Source: Lapidilactobacillus achengensis (lineage in GTDB: Bacteria; Bacillota; Bacilli; Lactobacillales; Lactobacillaceae). Taken from it: DNA of 64,000 nucleotides. Positions 54,253 to 63,743 of this stretch are shown here, piece after piece. Below the pieces are notes generated by a model. It made no database searches. It was not told where the DNA came from and was given only the letters and a program-made list of their open reading frames with translations. Position numbers and translations under genes: made by a program. Within the stretch, counting starts at the first letter, position 1, and the number at the start of each line of letters is the position of its first letter. Location of the stretch: the NCBI RefSeq assembly GCF_003946655.1, contig NZ_RHOV01000003.1, positions 62,001 through 126,000 on the forward strand. The letters run 5' to 3'.

Positions 54253-56925
54253 TTAATGATTTTCTCTGCTTAACCTCGTTAGAATGACTGGTATAGCAGT
54301 CTCAATCTTTAAATCAACCGTCTTATTTTCCGGAATTAATAATCTTAGTGTTTGTTCTTGCTCCTGATCATGGAAATGCAGAATTCCCAGTGCTTGATTA
54401 GTCCGTAGATCCGTTAACGTCAACGTTCCAGTGGCCCGCGCGGACAAAACTAATGCCAAATGACCACGGTGGAGTTCTAGATCCCGATAAACCACATACC
54501 CATCTTGACCTAAACTCAGTAGCTGATACTGAGTTTTTTTGCTAGTGATTTCGATGTTGTGGTACTCATCAAAATTAACGGCTGCTAGGTTGGTCAAGGG
54601 ATGCGCAGGCTTGGCCACTCCTAAATCAAGAGGCAGTCGTTGTTGCGCATCCGTGGCGGCGAACCCGACTTCTAAGTGGTAAGACGCCTCGGGGAAGTAA
54701 AATTGCTGGGACTGCGGATCAAACCAGGTAAAGTCGTTCAGGTCAACGGTCAGTTCCAATTGTTTGGTCGCCCCCGCCGCTAAAGTTGTTTTTTGAAAGG
54801 CCAACAATTGTTTACGATTAGCCCGACCAGCAATACCACTGGCTTGCAAATAGACCTGCGGCGTTTCCGTCACGGCATAGGCTTCCGGATTCGTCAGAGT
54901 CAGCCGAACGGTCAAATCGGTGCCAGCGCGCTGACTGTTGACCTGTTGTAATTGAACTTGGCCATAAGTCAGCCCAAAGCCGAAGGGATAAGCGATTTGT
55001 TCCAGTAGCGCATATTGATACGTGCGCTGGGTTTTCTCAATATCGTAATCGGTCAACCGCGGCATGTGCCAGTTGCGGCCATACCAGGTTTGCGATAATT
55101 TGCCAGTCGGCGCCAACTGTCCAAAAATAATTTTGGCCATGGCGGTGCCTAGAGATTGGCCCGCATACCCCGTAAATAGCAGTGCCTGGGTTGGTAATTG
55201 GTCGGTCAGGAACGGATACCCGCCAACAATCAAGGTGACCACTTGCGCTGACGTTGTGGCGAGCATTTGCGCCAATTGGACTTGCTCCGCCGGCAGTTCA
55301 AGATTACTGCGATCTTCCGTTTCCCGCGCGTTCACGAGGGGATGATTGCCGCCCACCAAGATGACCGTTGGAAAATCGTTAGCAAGCGCTTGGACCCGGG
55401 CTTGACCAGAATCAACGATTTTGACCGTTCCCACTGCCGGCTTCAAAATTCCCGCCGCGCTCATGCTGTTGATATCACTAGCATTGAAATTATGATCCAA
55501 GGCGTAGAATTGACCAGCGCCATCCAGATAAAACGCCTCGCGGACAATCCAATCGTAAACTTCGGTTTTGCCTAACTCTAATTGACCCTGTTCGTTCAAA
55601 CGTAAATAACGGCGACTTTGTTGATCACGGAAGAAGACCAAATTTTGGTTCCAACGTTCAACCTCAAACACATGACCGTTAAGTTTATCGTTGGTTGGAT
55701 AGGTTGACGCGAAAGTAAGTTCAGCGTAATCGTTGCTATTCACATAACGACAATGATCGCCTAATAAGTGACCGATCCCTGCCTGAACAGTTTCCCGATT
55801 TTCCGGAATCGTGGCATACCAATCGCGCACGAATCGATCGGCTAATGGCCCCGTGACCAGGACATCTTGTTGGGGATCCAGCGGCAACAAATTCCCTTGA
55901 TTTTTTAACAGGACTGTCCCTTCGGCATATGTCTGCTGAACCAGTAAATCGTGGGCCTCGGTGCCAATATCGTTGCGATTCAACGAATCAAAAGGTGTTG
56001 TTGCGCCATTCTGTCCTAGTTCTAGGCGCACTTTCAACGTATTTGTCACCGCGCGATCGATGTCTTGCTCGTTAATAAGGCCTTGAGTTAAAGCCTGCCG
56101 CGCAGCCGTTTCCACCTTGTCTTTGTCATCAACGAAGCAGTCGATTCCCTTCCTTAGGGCATCGGCCACCGCCGCGGCCGGCTGGTCATAATAGTGATAG
56201 TCCTCCAGATTGAGGGTCAAAGCGCCCCCATCCGTCACGACACAGCCGTCCATTTGCCACTGATCCTTCAGTTGCTGGATTTCCGGTGATTGCATCGCCG
56301 GAATCCCATTGATCCCGTTATAAGCGGTCATCATTGATTGGGCATGATTATCCCGAAAAGCGAAAATAAAAGGTTTCAAGTAGTATTCATGTTTCATCGT
56401 AGGAATGACCGTATTCGACGTACTTCCTCGATTGATCTCATTGTTGTTCGCAAAGAAATGCTTTGGCGCCGCCGCCATTTTCAAGAAATGAGCGGAGCCC
56501 TGAAAGCCACGAATCAGGCCGCCACTGACTTGCCCTGTCAGATAAGGGTCTTCGCCATAGCCCTCTTCATTACGACCCCAGCGCGGATCACGCTCCAAAT
56601 CAACCGTTGGCGCCCACGGCATGAGCCAGGCCTGCCGACCAGTAGTGTTGTATAACGCTCGGGCTTCATCGGAAACGACGGCGCCAACTTTTTCCATTAA
56701 GGTCGGGTTCCAAGTCTGCGATAAGGTCAAGGGAATGGGAAATGACGTGGTTTGATACTTTTGACGATCAACGATGCCATGCGCGGCCTCACCACCAATA
56801 TGGAACTCCCCTAAATTGAACCGGGGAATTGGGGATTGCGAAGTTGATAGAAGACTGATTTTTTCGGCCAAAGTTAATTGTGCGACAATGGTTTCTGCTT
56901 GCTGACGTGCCCACGAGTGACTCAA
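54253..56925 (-). CDS. GH3 beta-glycosidase (beta-glucosidase/beta-xylosidase type)
   Basis: The product has 890 aa from TTG 56925, which has GGAGG seven nt upstream; an in-frame ATG at 56997 overlaps the GH43 gene and extends the family start. The GH3 barrel includes DPRWGRNEEGYGEDPYLTG, KHFFANNNE and nucleophile Asp232 in CVVTDGGAL. A C-terminal alpha/beta sandwich and a fibronectin III-like domain follow, then extra C-terminal beta sequence. There is no signal peptide. It probably removes beta-linked glucose or xylose from imported oligosaccharides. It is co-transcribed after GH43. Confidence 0.92.
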   Translation of the reverse strand: MSHSWARQQAETIVAQLTLAEKISLLSTSQSPIPRFNLGEFHIGGEAAHGIVDRQKYQTTSFPIPLTLSQTWNPTLMEKVGAVVSDEARALYNTTGRQAWLMPWAPTVDLERDPRWGRNEEGYGEDPYLTGQVSGGLIRGFQGSAHFLKMAAAPKHFFANNNEINRGSTSNTVIPTMKHEYYLKPFIFAFRDNHAQSMMTAYNGINGIPAMQSPEIQQLKDQWQMDGCVVTDGGALTLNLEDYHYYDQPAAAVADALRKGIDCFVDDKDKVETAARQALTQGLINEQDIDRAVTNTLKVRLELGQNGATTPFDSLNRNDIGTEAHDLLVQQTYAEGTVLLKNQGNLLPLDPQQDVLVTGPLADRFVRDWYATIPENRETVQAGIGHLLGDHCRYVNSNDYAELTFASTYPTNDKLNGHVFEVERWNQNLVFFRDQQSRRYLRLNEQGQLELGKTEVYDWIVREAFYLDGAGQFYALDHNFNASDINSMSAAGILKPAVGTVKIVDSGQARVQALANDFPTVILVGGNHPLVNARETEDRSNLELPAEQVQLAQMLATTSAQVVTLIVGGYPFLTDQLPTQALLFTGYAGQSLGTAMAKIIFGQLAPTGKLSQTWYGRNWHMPRLTDYDIEKTQRTYQYALLEQIAYPFGFGLTYGQVQLQQVNSQRAGTDLTVRLTLTNPEAYAVTETPQVYLQASGIAGRANRKQLLAFQKTTLAAGATKQLELTVDLNDFTWFDPQSQQFYFPEASYHLEVGFAATDAQQRLPLDLGVAKPAHPLTNLAAVNFDEYHNIEITSKKTQYQLLSLGQDGYVVYRDLELHRGHLALVLSARATGTLTLTDLRTNQALGILHFHDQEQEQTLRLLIPENKTVDLKIETAIPVILTRLSRENH

Positions 56926-56978
56926 ATTACTACCTCCATCTTGATGATTGCTAAGATTGAATGACAAAAACCGAACTG

Positions 56979-58481
56979 CTAATACTGATAACGCCAATCA
57001 CTAAACGTGCTCCAAGCAGACGTGGCCGCCGGCTTTTGGGCGAACAAGCCCAGCATCACACCGGTGAAATTACCAGCAACCTCACTTGAAAGATACTTAG
57101 TCTGAGCTTGCCCCAAATCGTATTGTTTTCCGGCAACTGTAGCGCTAAAACCGTAGTGATAATTACTTCCCGTCACAGTTAACCGCACCGGTTGGGGGCT
57201 GGCGCTGGACGGTAAAATAATTTGATGGTCTTCTTGGACCAGGTCACCTAAAGATAGCCGCCGTAATAACTCGACGCCATGATCAGTCGGGCGCACCAAT
57301 AATTCATAGTGCTGATTTTCGGACATATAAACCGTGATTCCTGCCTCTTGAGCCGCGCCAGTTAAAGTGACCGCGTAGGTGAAATCCAGTTCATCTTGAC
57401 GGACAAACAAGGCGGTAGGCGATGTTTGGGTATTATCAATCGTCACATCAGTCCCGTGTAATTGCCAAGTATCCTGATCAATCCGATAATTTGCCAGCTC
57501 CAGATTGCGGAGATAAACCCATTCCTGACCAATGGTTGTGTTGGTAAAATCAAAGCGGCGATGTTGATCTTGTTGCAGCGCTTGACCAGGACCCGTCATC
57601 TCAGCGCGCGTCGTCCCCTGATCACCAGCCTGCAGCCAACCACTCTCATCGAATGTCGCCGGCACTAAGTAAACCTCGCGACCGGTAATGTGGTGTTGAA
57701 TGTATTGATCCAATTGGCGAAAGGCCAGATGGATCAGCCACCAATTACCTTGCGGGTCATCAACCAAATCTGCATGACCACAACCTTGAATCTGATACCC
57801 GCCTAGATCACGATTTGTTAAGATCGGATTATGTGGGTCTGAGAGATAGGGACCAGCTAACTGATCACTTTTAGCCATCACCATCATATGCCCATATTCC
57901 GTACCGCCTTCAGATGCCAGCAAGTAATAGGTTTTTCCAATTTGGTATAGGTGCGGACCTTCCAAATAACGGCCCCCATTACCCTGCCAAATACACCGAG
58001 TCGGACTCAATTTCCGCCCGATCGTTAAGTCGAGTTCACATTGAACGATGCCATTCACGCCGTCATCATCGGTGCCATTACTCATGAAATAAGCATGATC
58101 CCCTTCGAAATAAAATGAAGGATCAATGCCGTCCTGATCGACCCAAATTGGATCTGACCAAGCGCCATGAATATCATCTGTCCAGACAAAGAAGTTGCCA
58201 CCATGATCAACATTAGTTGTCACCATATAAAAACGACCCTGATGATAACGAATCGTCGGCGCATAGATCCCGCCCGATGTCGATGAGGTCGCTAAAGGTA
58301 ATTGTTCCTTTCGATTCAACACATGTCCGATCTGATGCCAATTCAACAGATCCTTACTCTCAAATAAGGGAACACCTGGGAAATAATTGAACGAGCTAGT
58401 CACCAAATAATAAGTATCGCCAACGCGACAAACACTTGGATCCGGATGGAATCCAGGAATAATAGGATTATGATATTTCAT
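56979..58481 (-). CDS. GH43 beta-xylosidase / alpha-L-arabinofuranosidase
   Basis: The 500-aa cytoplasmic enzyme has a five-bladed propeller with catalytic Asp14 (FHPDPS), Asp120 (DGIDPSF) and Glu174 (YLEGPHLY). A C-terminal beta-sandwich (about residues 310-500) follows, as in GH43 subfamilies 11 and 12. It removes xylose from xylo-oligosaccharides, or arabinose. The promoter has an XylR-like operator, so xylose probably induces it. It is the first gene of the GH43-GH3 pair. Confidence 0.93.
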   Translation of the reverse strand: MKYHNPIIPGFHPDPSVCRVGDTYYLVTSSFNYFPGVPLFESKDLLNWHQIGHVLNRKEQLPLATSSTSGGIYAPTIRYHQGRFYMVTTNVDHGGNFFVWTDDIHGAWSDPIWVDQDGIDPSFYFEGDHAYFMSNGTDDDGVNGIVQCELDLTIGRKLSPTRCIWQGNGGRYLEGPHLYQIGKTYYLLASEGGTEYGHMMVMAKSDQLAGPYLSDPHNPILTNRDLGGYQIQGCGHADLVDDPQGNWWLIHLAFRQLDQYIQHHITGREVYLVPATFDESGWLQAGDQGTTRAEMTGPGQALQQDQHRRFDFTNTTIGQEWVYLRNLELANYRIDQDTWQLHGTDVTIDNTQTSPTALFVRQDELDFTYAVTLTGAAQEAGITVYMSENQHYELLVRPTDHGVELLRRLSLGDLVQEDHQIILPSSASPQPVRLTVTGSNYHYGFSATVAGKQYDLGQAQTKYLSSEVAGNFTGVMLGLFAQKPAATSAWSTFSDWRYQY

Positions 58482-58506
58482 TACAGGTCCTCCATAATTG
58501 AATAGA

Positions 58507-58552
58507 TTATAAATGTGGTGTTCTCAGTGCGTTTGTTTGTAACACCAACTAA
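58507..58552 (-). promoter_or_regulatory. GH43-GH3 promoter with XylR-like operator
   Basis: On the minus strand TATAAT lies at 58512-58507 and the -35 is weak. The plus-strand sequence from 58528 to 58552 shares GTTTGTTTGTA and the AACTAA end with the xylA operator (42454-42474), with four extra bases in the middle. Confidence 0.6.
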
Positions 58553-58654
58553 CCAAATGATAACCTTTTCACCGGAAAAAACAAGGTTATTTTAGTAACG
58601 TTAGTAAATCATTGATTTCCCCAAAATTGGCTTGGTGTTGCTGGGGCGTCATCT

Positions 58655-59440
58655 GCCTAATGTGCTTGCGAAGCTGGCGGTGAAGATGTTTCAATGTTGG
58701 CCGCGGCTTGCGCTGCGAAATTCGGGGTGAGCTCGCTGTGGGCGCTGTTTTGAGCCAATCCGCAAAGTGCGCGGCTTGTCTCAAAATCAGGCCTTGTCCT
58801 AAGCGGTAAACCGCCAAGGACAATTTCACGGCGATCTCACCCCGAATTTCTCCGCTCCAGCCGCTCAACGTTATAACAGCCGTTTGAGCACTCACGCCAA
58901 CTGGCAACCTATGGTCAATTGATGAGGCTTCACGCAGTTGACGGCCATGGTTAGTGGTTACCAGCTTTAAATTGGTGACACCAGTGCAGTCTGCCTGATG
59001 AACTCGTACAGGATCTTGCTGAATCAGCTGAATCGGTCGTTCTTCACCCAAGAATTGTTAAGGAAACGAGTAGAGATGTTCAGCCTACGCAAAATGTCAC
59101 GACCTTTTAATCCGAATCAGTTGGCATTGCCGTACCACCCAAAAAGTGGGTAATTGTTTTGACCTCTAGCTTGCCAAAGCACTTCGTCAAATCCTTCGCC
59201 TCGATGGCAGATAGGCTCAATTCTGCCTAGCAACCGGCTGGGACTGCGCGGCTCAGTGGTGAAATTGTCCTTTGCGGCTTTGCCGCTTAGGACAAGGCTC
59301 GATTTGAAGCCAATTCCCGCTTTTGGAATTGGCTTCAAACGACGCCCACCACGTTCCAGTCCGCATCAGCAGTCCCAGCCGGTTGCGCTTACGCGCAACA
59401 CCCACCAAAAGCCTGCAATCAAACGCAGATTCAAGAATAG
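58655..59440 (+). repeat. Structured repeat element, copy D (subtype 2)
   Basis: Module I has outer arms 58717-58731/58836-58850 (GAAATTCGGGGTGAG, as in B) enclosing hairpin beta (58748-58786, 7-nt loop, C.T mismatch) and hairpin alpha (58794-58823, A.A). Module II has 17-bp perfect arms (59231-59247/59369-59385, CAACCGGCTGGGACTGC) enclosing hairpin alpha (59265-59295) and hairpin beta (59303-59339, 7-nt loop CGCTTTT; here the mismatch is paired, giving 15 continuous pairs). There is no full side module. The end TTCAAGAATAG lies about 70 bp from the AraC stop codon. Confidence 0.88.
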
Positions 59441-59509
59441 AAATCAAACAACTAAATCAGTCCAAACACTGAACAAAGCCGTCAAGCCTATGATCCGCAA
59501 CAACCGAAT

Positions 59510-60481
59510 TTATTCTAAATCCTGACGCGCCAGCGCGGCGCTTATGTCCACCCCAGGATCCACTTGCTGGTTATTCAAGAAAGTATGGGTGTAGGCATGG
59601 CGATACTGGCTCGGTGTTAAGCGGGTTTGTTGCTTAAAGAAGCGCATGAAATATTTGGCGTCTTGGAAATAGGCTTGTTGGCTGACTTCAGCCACACTCA
59701 GTCGCGTGGTTAAAAGTAAATATTTGGCCCAATCCAGTTTGACCGAATTCATATAGGCCTTAACGCTGACCCCTAACTCTTGCTTGAACCGGCGTGTTAA
59801 GTAATCGGGGTTTAGGCCAAAGTGCGCCGCCACGGCGGCGACACGCAGGTCTTGGTCCATCCGCACCCGAATCCATTCTTTGATTTCGTTGAGGGAGGTT
59901 TGGTTGCTGGAAATGCCTTGGCGCTCTTGCCAACTGGCATTGGCCAACTCGATCAGTAGCATCGTTGCTTGATAGTTTTCGGCCATTTGGGCGAAATATG
60001 GACTGTGCGCTACATCTAACAGCTGTTTGGCCGCGATCAAGACCTTTTCTTGTTGCGCCAAATGAAAATATCGCGGTATGCGTAACGTGGTCGCCGCTAG
60101 CTCAGACGGCGTGGGTCCTGTGGGTTGATTGTTCGCTGCTTGCCCGCCCACAGTCTGAGACTTTTGCGTACCGGTGTTCCCGGAGGCGACGACTTGGTAG
60201 CTACCATCTTGGATAAAGTGAAACCAGATGAATTGGCTTGGGGTCACGGTCGCCAACGTCCCAACAATACTTTCAAAAGGGAAAACGGTCAGCACATCGC
60301 CGGCCTCAACTTTGAATTGTTCGCTACCAATGGCCAATTGGATTCGGCCACTCAAGCCAATGATCACCTCGGTATCAGCTTGGTGGGTAAATAAGTGATG
60401 GCGCCAGCCTAACTCAGCGCTAAATTGGCCACTTTGCAAATAGCGCACCGGTCGCTGGCAATCGATCAGTAAATCAGCCAA
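59510..60481 (-). CDS. AraC-family regulator of the GH127 gene
   Basis: The product has about 323 aa. TTG 60481 follows AAGGGGG by six nt and is the best start; GTG at 60520 is possible. A cupin sensor domain (HHLFTHQADTEVIIGLSGRI, VEAGDVLTVFPFE) is followed by the C-terminal AraC double helix-turn-helix (VAAVAAHFGLNPDYLTRRFK, AEVSQQAYFQDAKYFMRFFK). It is divergent from GH127 and probably activates it with an arabinose-type ligand; this is inferred. Confidence 0.9.
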   Translation of the reverse strand: MADLLIDCQRPVRYLQSGQFSAELGWRHHLFTHQADTEVIIGLSGRIQLAIGSEQFKVEAGDVLTVFPFESIVGTLATVTPSQFIWFHFIQDGSYQVVASGNTGTQKSQTVGGQAANNQPTGPTPSELAATTLRIPRYFHLAQQEKVLIAAKQLLDVAHSPYFAQMAENYQATMLLIELANASWQERQGISSNQTSLNEIKEWIRVRMDQDLRVAAVAAHFGLNPDYLTRRFKQELGVSVKAYMNSVKLDWAKYLLLTTRLSVAEVSQQAYFQDAKYFMRFFKQQTRLTPSQYRHAYTHTFLNNQQVDPGVDISAALARQDLE

Positions 60482-60611
60482 ATTGATCCCCCTTCCATTT
60501 TCAATATCGGATTTGTCCACTTTCTCTTCGATTATAGCAGTTTTTCTTGTTAAGAAAAGCGATTACAATGAAGTTAAATAATGAAGTTACCATCGAAAGG
60601 AGTTCCACCCC

Positions 60612-62582
60612 ATGCTACAACCTGAAATCAAAATAACCGACACCTTTTGGCAACAATATCGTCATTTGGTCAAGACCGTGATGATTCCCTACCAGTGGTC
60701 GGTGATCAACGACGACGCGACGGTCCAAATCGAACAAGAGAATGCTAACTCATATAACGTCACTGAAAAAAGCCACGCCATTCAGAATCTAAAAATCGCC
60801 GCGGGGCAGGCAACGGGTGACTTTTATGGCTTTTGGTTCCAAGACTCTGATGTTTACAAATGGCTGGAAGCCGTGGCCTATGCACTTCGTTATGAGCCAG
60901 ATCAACACTTACAGAACATCGCCGATGACTTGATCGACTTGATTGGTCAAGCGCAAGAGTCAGATGGTTATTTAGATACCTTTTTCCAATTGCAGGCACC
61001 GGCCGAGAAGTTTCAGCATATTAGTTTTAGTCATGAACTTTACTGTATGGGGCATTACATTGAGGCGGGGATCGCTTATTTTGAAACGACCGGAAATCAG
61101 TTAGCATTGACGATCGCCACCAAGATGGCCGATTGTATTGCCAGTCACTTTGGTCCAAAACCCGGACAATTGCATGGCTATCCTGGTCACCCGGAGGTCG
61201 AACTGGCCCTGGCGAAACTGGCTGACGTCACAGACGAGCCCCGTTACCGCGATTTGGCCGCCTACATGATCGATCAGCGTGGCCAACAGACCCCTAACTT
61301 TTTCGCGGAACAAAACGACCAAAATAAGCACAAGCACTTAACGCTTCCCTTTCCACAACAGCCAGATCCAGCCCAAAGTTATTTCCAAAACGACCGTCCC
61401 GTTCGTGAACTGGACCATGCTGAAGGTCACGCTGTGCGGATGACTTATTTATTGACGGGAATGGCCCATGTGGCGCGCCAAACTCAGGACAAGGAACTGG
61501 CAGCGACTTGTCAACGGCTGTGGCAAGATATTGTCAAAAAACAAATGTATGTCACTGGCGGCATTGGCGCAACGGTGGCTGGGGAGGCCTTTACTTATGA
61601 TTATGACTTGCCGAATGACACCATGTATTGTGAGACCTGTGCCTCTTGCGCGATGGTTTTCTTCGCGCAACAAATGTTGAAGACAACACCTCAAGGCGAG
61701 TATGCTGATGTCATGGAACGCGAACTTTACAATGGCACGATCAGCGGGATGAGCCTGGACGCGCAACACTTCTTCTATGTCAATCCGCTCGAGGTCGACC
61801 CCCAGGCCAGCGCCCAAGATCCGACGAAATCCCACGTTAAAGTGCAACGACCAGCCTGGTTTGGCTGTGCTTGTTGCCCACCGAATCTGGCGCGTTTGAT
61901 TGCCTCAGTCGATCAGTATCTCTATACCGTCAAGGATGATACGATTTATAGCAACCAATTTATCGCCAATCAGACGGATTTTGGCAATGGTCTGCAAATC
62001 GAGCAACAGGGTAATTATCCTTGGTCCGGTCAGATCACTTATCAAATCACAACCACGACGCCGCTGCCATTCACCCTGGCTTTGCGCATTCCTGCTTGGT
62101 CGCAAGCAAATTTCCAAGTCAGCGTTGATGGGCAGCCAATCACTGCCACTTTAGAACAAGGCTACCTGCGTTTCACTAAAACCTGGTCAGCCACCACCAC
62201 GATTATTATTGACCTCGACATGAGCGTGCGGACTGTTCAAGCCAATCCGCGCGTGACCGCTGACTTAGGCAAAGTTGCCGTCCAACGCGGTCCATTGGTC
62301 TATTGCGTTGAGGAAGCCGATAACGGGAAGAACCTTGCCTGGCTGTCATTGCCTGAACAACCAACCTTCCAGATCCACCCGGACACTCGGGGTTTGGCGC
62401 TGTCACAACTGCAGAGTCTAACAACAATAGCAACTAAAGTGAGCGCACCGGCGCCGGATGCGCCACTTTATACCAAGTCCACCACACCCGTCCGCCAACC
62501 CCAAGCAATTACCTTGATTCCTTATTTCGCCTGGGCCAACCGTCAAGCTGGAGAAATGCGGGTTTGGCTAAACCAAGATTAA
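60612..62582 (+). CDS. GH127 beta-L-arabinofuranosidase
   Basis: The 656-aa protein is an (alpha/alpha)6-barrel enzyme of the HypBA1 group. The zinc-thiolate site that contains the unusual Cys nucleophile is conserved: Glu341 and Cys343 in YCETCA, and Cys421 and Cys422 in GCACCPPN. There is no signal peptide. It removes beta-L-arabinofuranose from oligosaccharides such as hydroxyproline-linked arabinans. AAAGGAG precedes the ATG. It is monocistronic and has a terminator. Confidence 0.94.
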   Translation: MLQPEIKITDTFWQQYRHLVKTVMIPYQWSVINDDATVQIEQENANSYNVTEKSHAIQNLKIAAGQATGDFYGFWFQDSDVYKWLEAVAYALRYEPDQHLQNIADDLIDLIGQAQESDGYLDTFFQLQAPAEKFQHISFSHELYCMGHYIEAGIAYFETTGNQLALTIATKMADCIASHFGPKPGQLHGYPGHPEVELALAKLADVTDEPRYRDLAAYMIDQRGQQTPNFFAEQNDQNKHKHLTLPFPQQPDPAQSYFQNDRPVRELDHAEGHAVRMTYLLTGMAHVARQTQDKELAATCQRLWQDIVKKQMYVTGGIGATVAGEAFTYDYDLPNDTMYCETCASCAMVFFAQQMLKTTPQGEYADVMERELYNGTISGMSLDAQHFFYVNPLEVDPQASAQDPTKSHVKVQRPAWFGCACCPPNLARLIASVDQYLYTVKDDTIYSNQFIANQTDFGNGLQIEQQGNYPWSGQITYQITTTTPLPFTLALRIPAWSQANFQVSVDGQPITATLEQGYLRFTKTWSATTTIIIDLDMSVRTVQANPRVTADLGKVAVQRGPLVYCVEEADNGKNLAWLSLPEQPTFQIHPDTRGLALSQLQSLTTIATKVSAPAPDAPLYTKSTTPVRQPQAITLIPYFAWANRQAGEMRVWLNQD

Positions 62583-62672
62583 CTAAAAAATCCTAGACCT
62601 CTTAAAAGCCGCATTCCAAAGCAATACCGCCACTCCTAAAAGAAGATTCTCATTTTCATTGACAAAGAGCCA

Positions 62673-62720
62673 AAAAAGAACCAGCGTGACTTCAAAATTT
62701 CAAGTCGTGCTGGTTCTTTT
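62673..62720 (+). terminator. Terminator of the GH127 gene
   Basis: The stem AGAACCAGC / GCTGGTTCT has an inner extension GACTT/AAGTC and is followed by TTTT. The rest of the stretch 62583-62903 shows nothing I can identify. Confidence 0.88.
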
Positions 62721-62903
62721 GATGTAGCTTTTCAGAGTTTTGTGGGCCTGGTATTGCTCATGGTCATTTTCGTTGCAAACCCAACCACGGTCGCCATTGG
62801 TCCTTGATTTGAACATCGGTCGACCAACAGACCAGACAACCAACTGGGCACCCTAGTTTCCCAGAAAACCACTGGCTCACCTTACGTGACAGTTGCGATA
62901 ATT

Positions 62904-63578
62904 CTAGGCACGGTTGGCTTTGATCACTCGATAAACCAACGCCGCCAGGGCGCCGCCGGCCAATGGCGCTAAGACATACAACCAATAGTGGCGCAGCACC
63001 TGGCCGCCAAGAAAGATTGCCGGTCCAAAACTACGCGCCGGATTCAAGGAGGCGCCTGTCAGCTTTTGCCCCAAGATGATCAGGCAACCCAAAACGACCC
63101 CAATCACCCAAGGCCCCGCTTCAGGATGACCAAAATCAGTATCAGTAACGAAGAGGATCACGCCAACTAAGATAAAGGTGATCGTCATTTCAATCAAAAA
63201 GGCACTCCCGGCATTGATTGAAAAATCGGTCTCACCCAAATGTTGGGCTGATAATCCCGCGGCTAAGGTCCAATTACGCAACAACCCGGAAGCAGCCGTG
63301 GCTCCTAAAAACTGGGCGACTAGATAACCAATGAATTCGCGCCCGCTTAACTGATGAACCAGCCAAAAAGCCAAGGAAACGGCGGGATTGAAATGGGCGC
63401 CAGAAAGATCCCCTACCGCAAAAATCATGACTAGGATCGGGAGGACGAACGCCAAAGCCACGAAATAAGGATTGCCACTACCAATAAAAAGGCAATAACC
63501 CGTGCCAATAATCATCATCACAAAAGTACCTAGAAATTCCGCGACGTATTTATCCAAATTATGAAATTTACTGATCAT
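62904..63578 (-). CDS. Aquaporin / MIP-family channel
   Basis: The 224-aa protein has six membrane segments and the two NPA boxes HFNPAVS and SLNPARSFGPA. The second box form and the short length fit water channels (AqpZ type) more than glycerol facilitators. It is monocistronic. No functional link to the glycan genes is evident. Confidence 0.93.
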   Translation of the reverse strand: MISKFHNLDKYVAEFLGTFVMMIIGTGYCLFIGSGNPYFVALAFVLPILVMIFAVGDLSGAHFNPAVSLAFWLVHQLSGREFIGYLVAQFLGATAASGLLRNWTLAAGLSAQHLGETDFSINAGSAFLIEMTITFILVGVILFVTDTDFGHPEAGPWVIGVVLGCLIILGQKLTGASLNPARSFGPAIFLGGQVLRHYWLYVLAPLAGGALAALVYRVIKANRA

Positions 63579-63609
63579 TCTGCTAGCCTACCTACCCTTA
63601 TATTTTTAA

Positions 63610-63743
63610 CGTGCGGCGCGAAACGTGTTCGCCGACCTAGCTTCCTCCGCTTAGCTACACAACAATTCGGGAGGCACAAACCAGCCTCCAAAATTGTTGT
63701 TAGGCTAATGCTCAGAAGCTACCCAGGTCGGCTCTCACTCTTG
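63610..63743 (-). repeat. Solo side module of the structured repeat family (copy E)
   Basis: The sequence is about 90 % identical, in reverse, to the side module of element B (about 22228-22354). Nested stems: CGACCTAG..CTTC / GAAG..CCAGGTCG, then TTAGC/GCTAA, then a hairpin CAACAATT..GGAGGC / GCCTCC.. with the TGGTTTGT loop. It stands alone, without modules I or II. Its right edge supplies the last codons and the TGA of the GH27-like gene. Confidence 0.82.
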
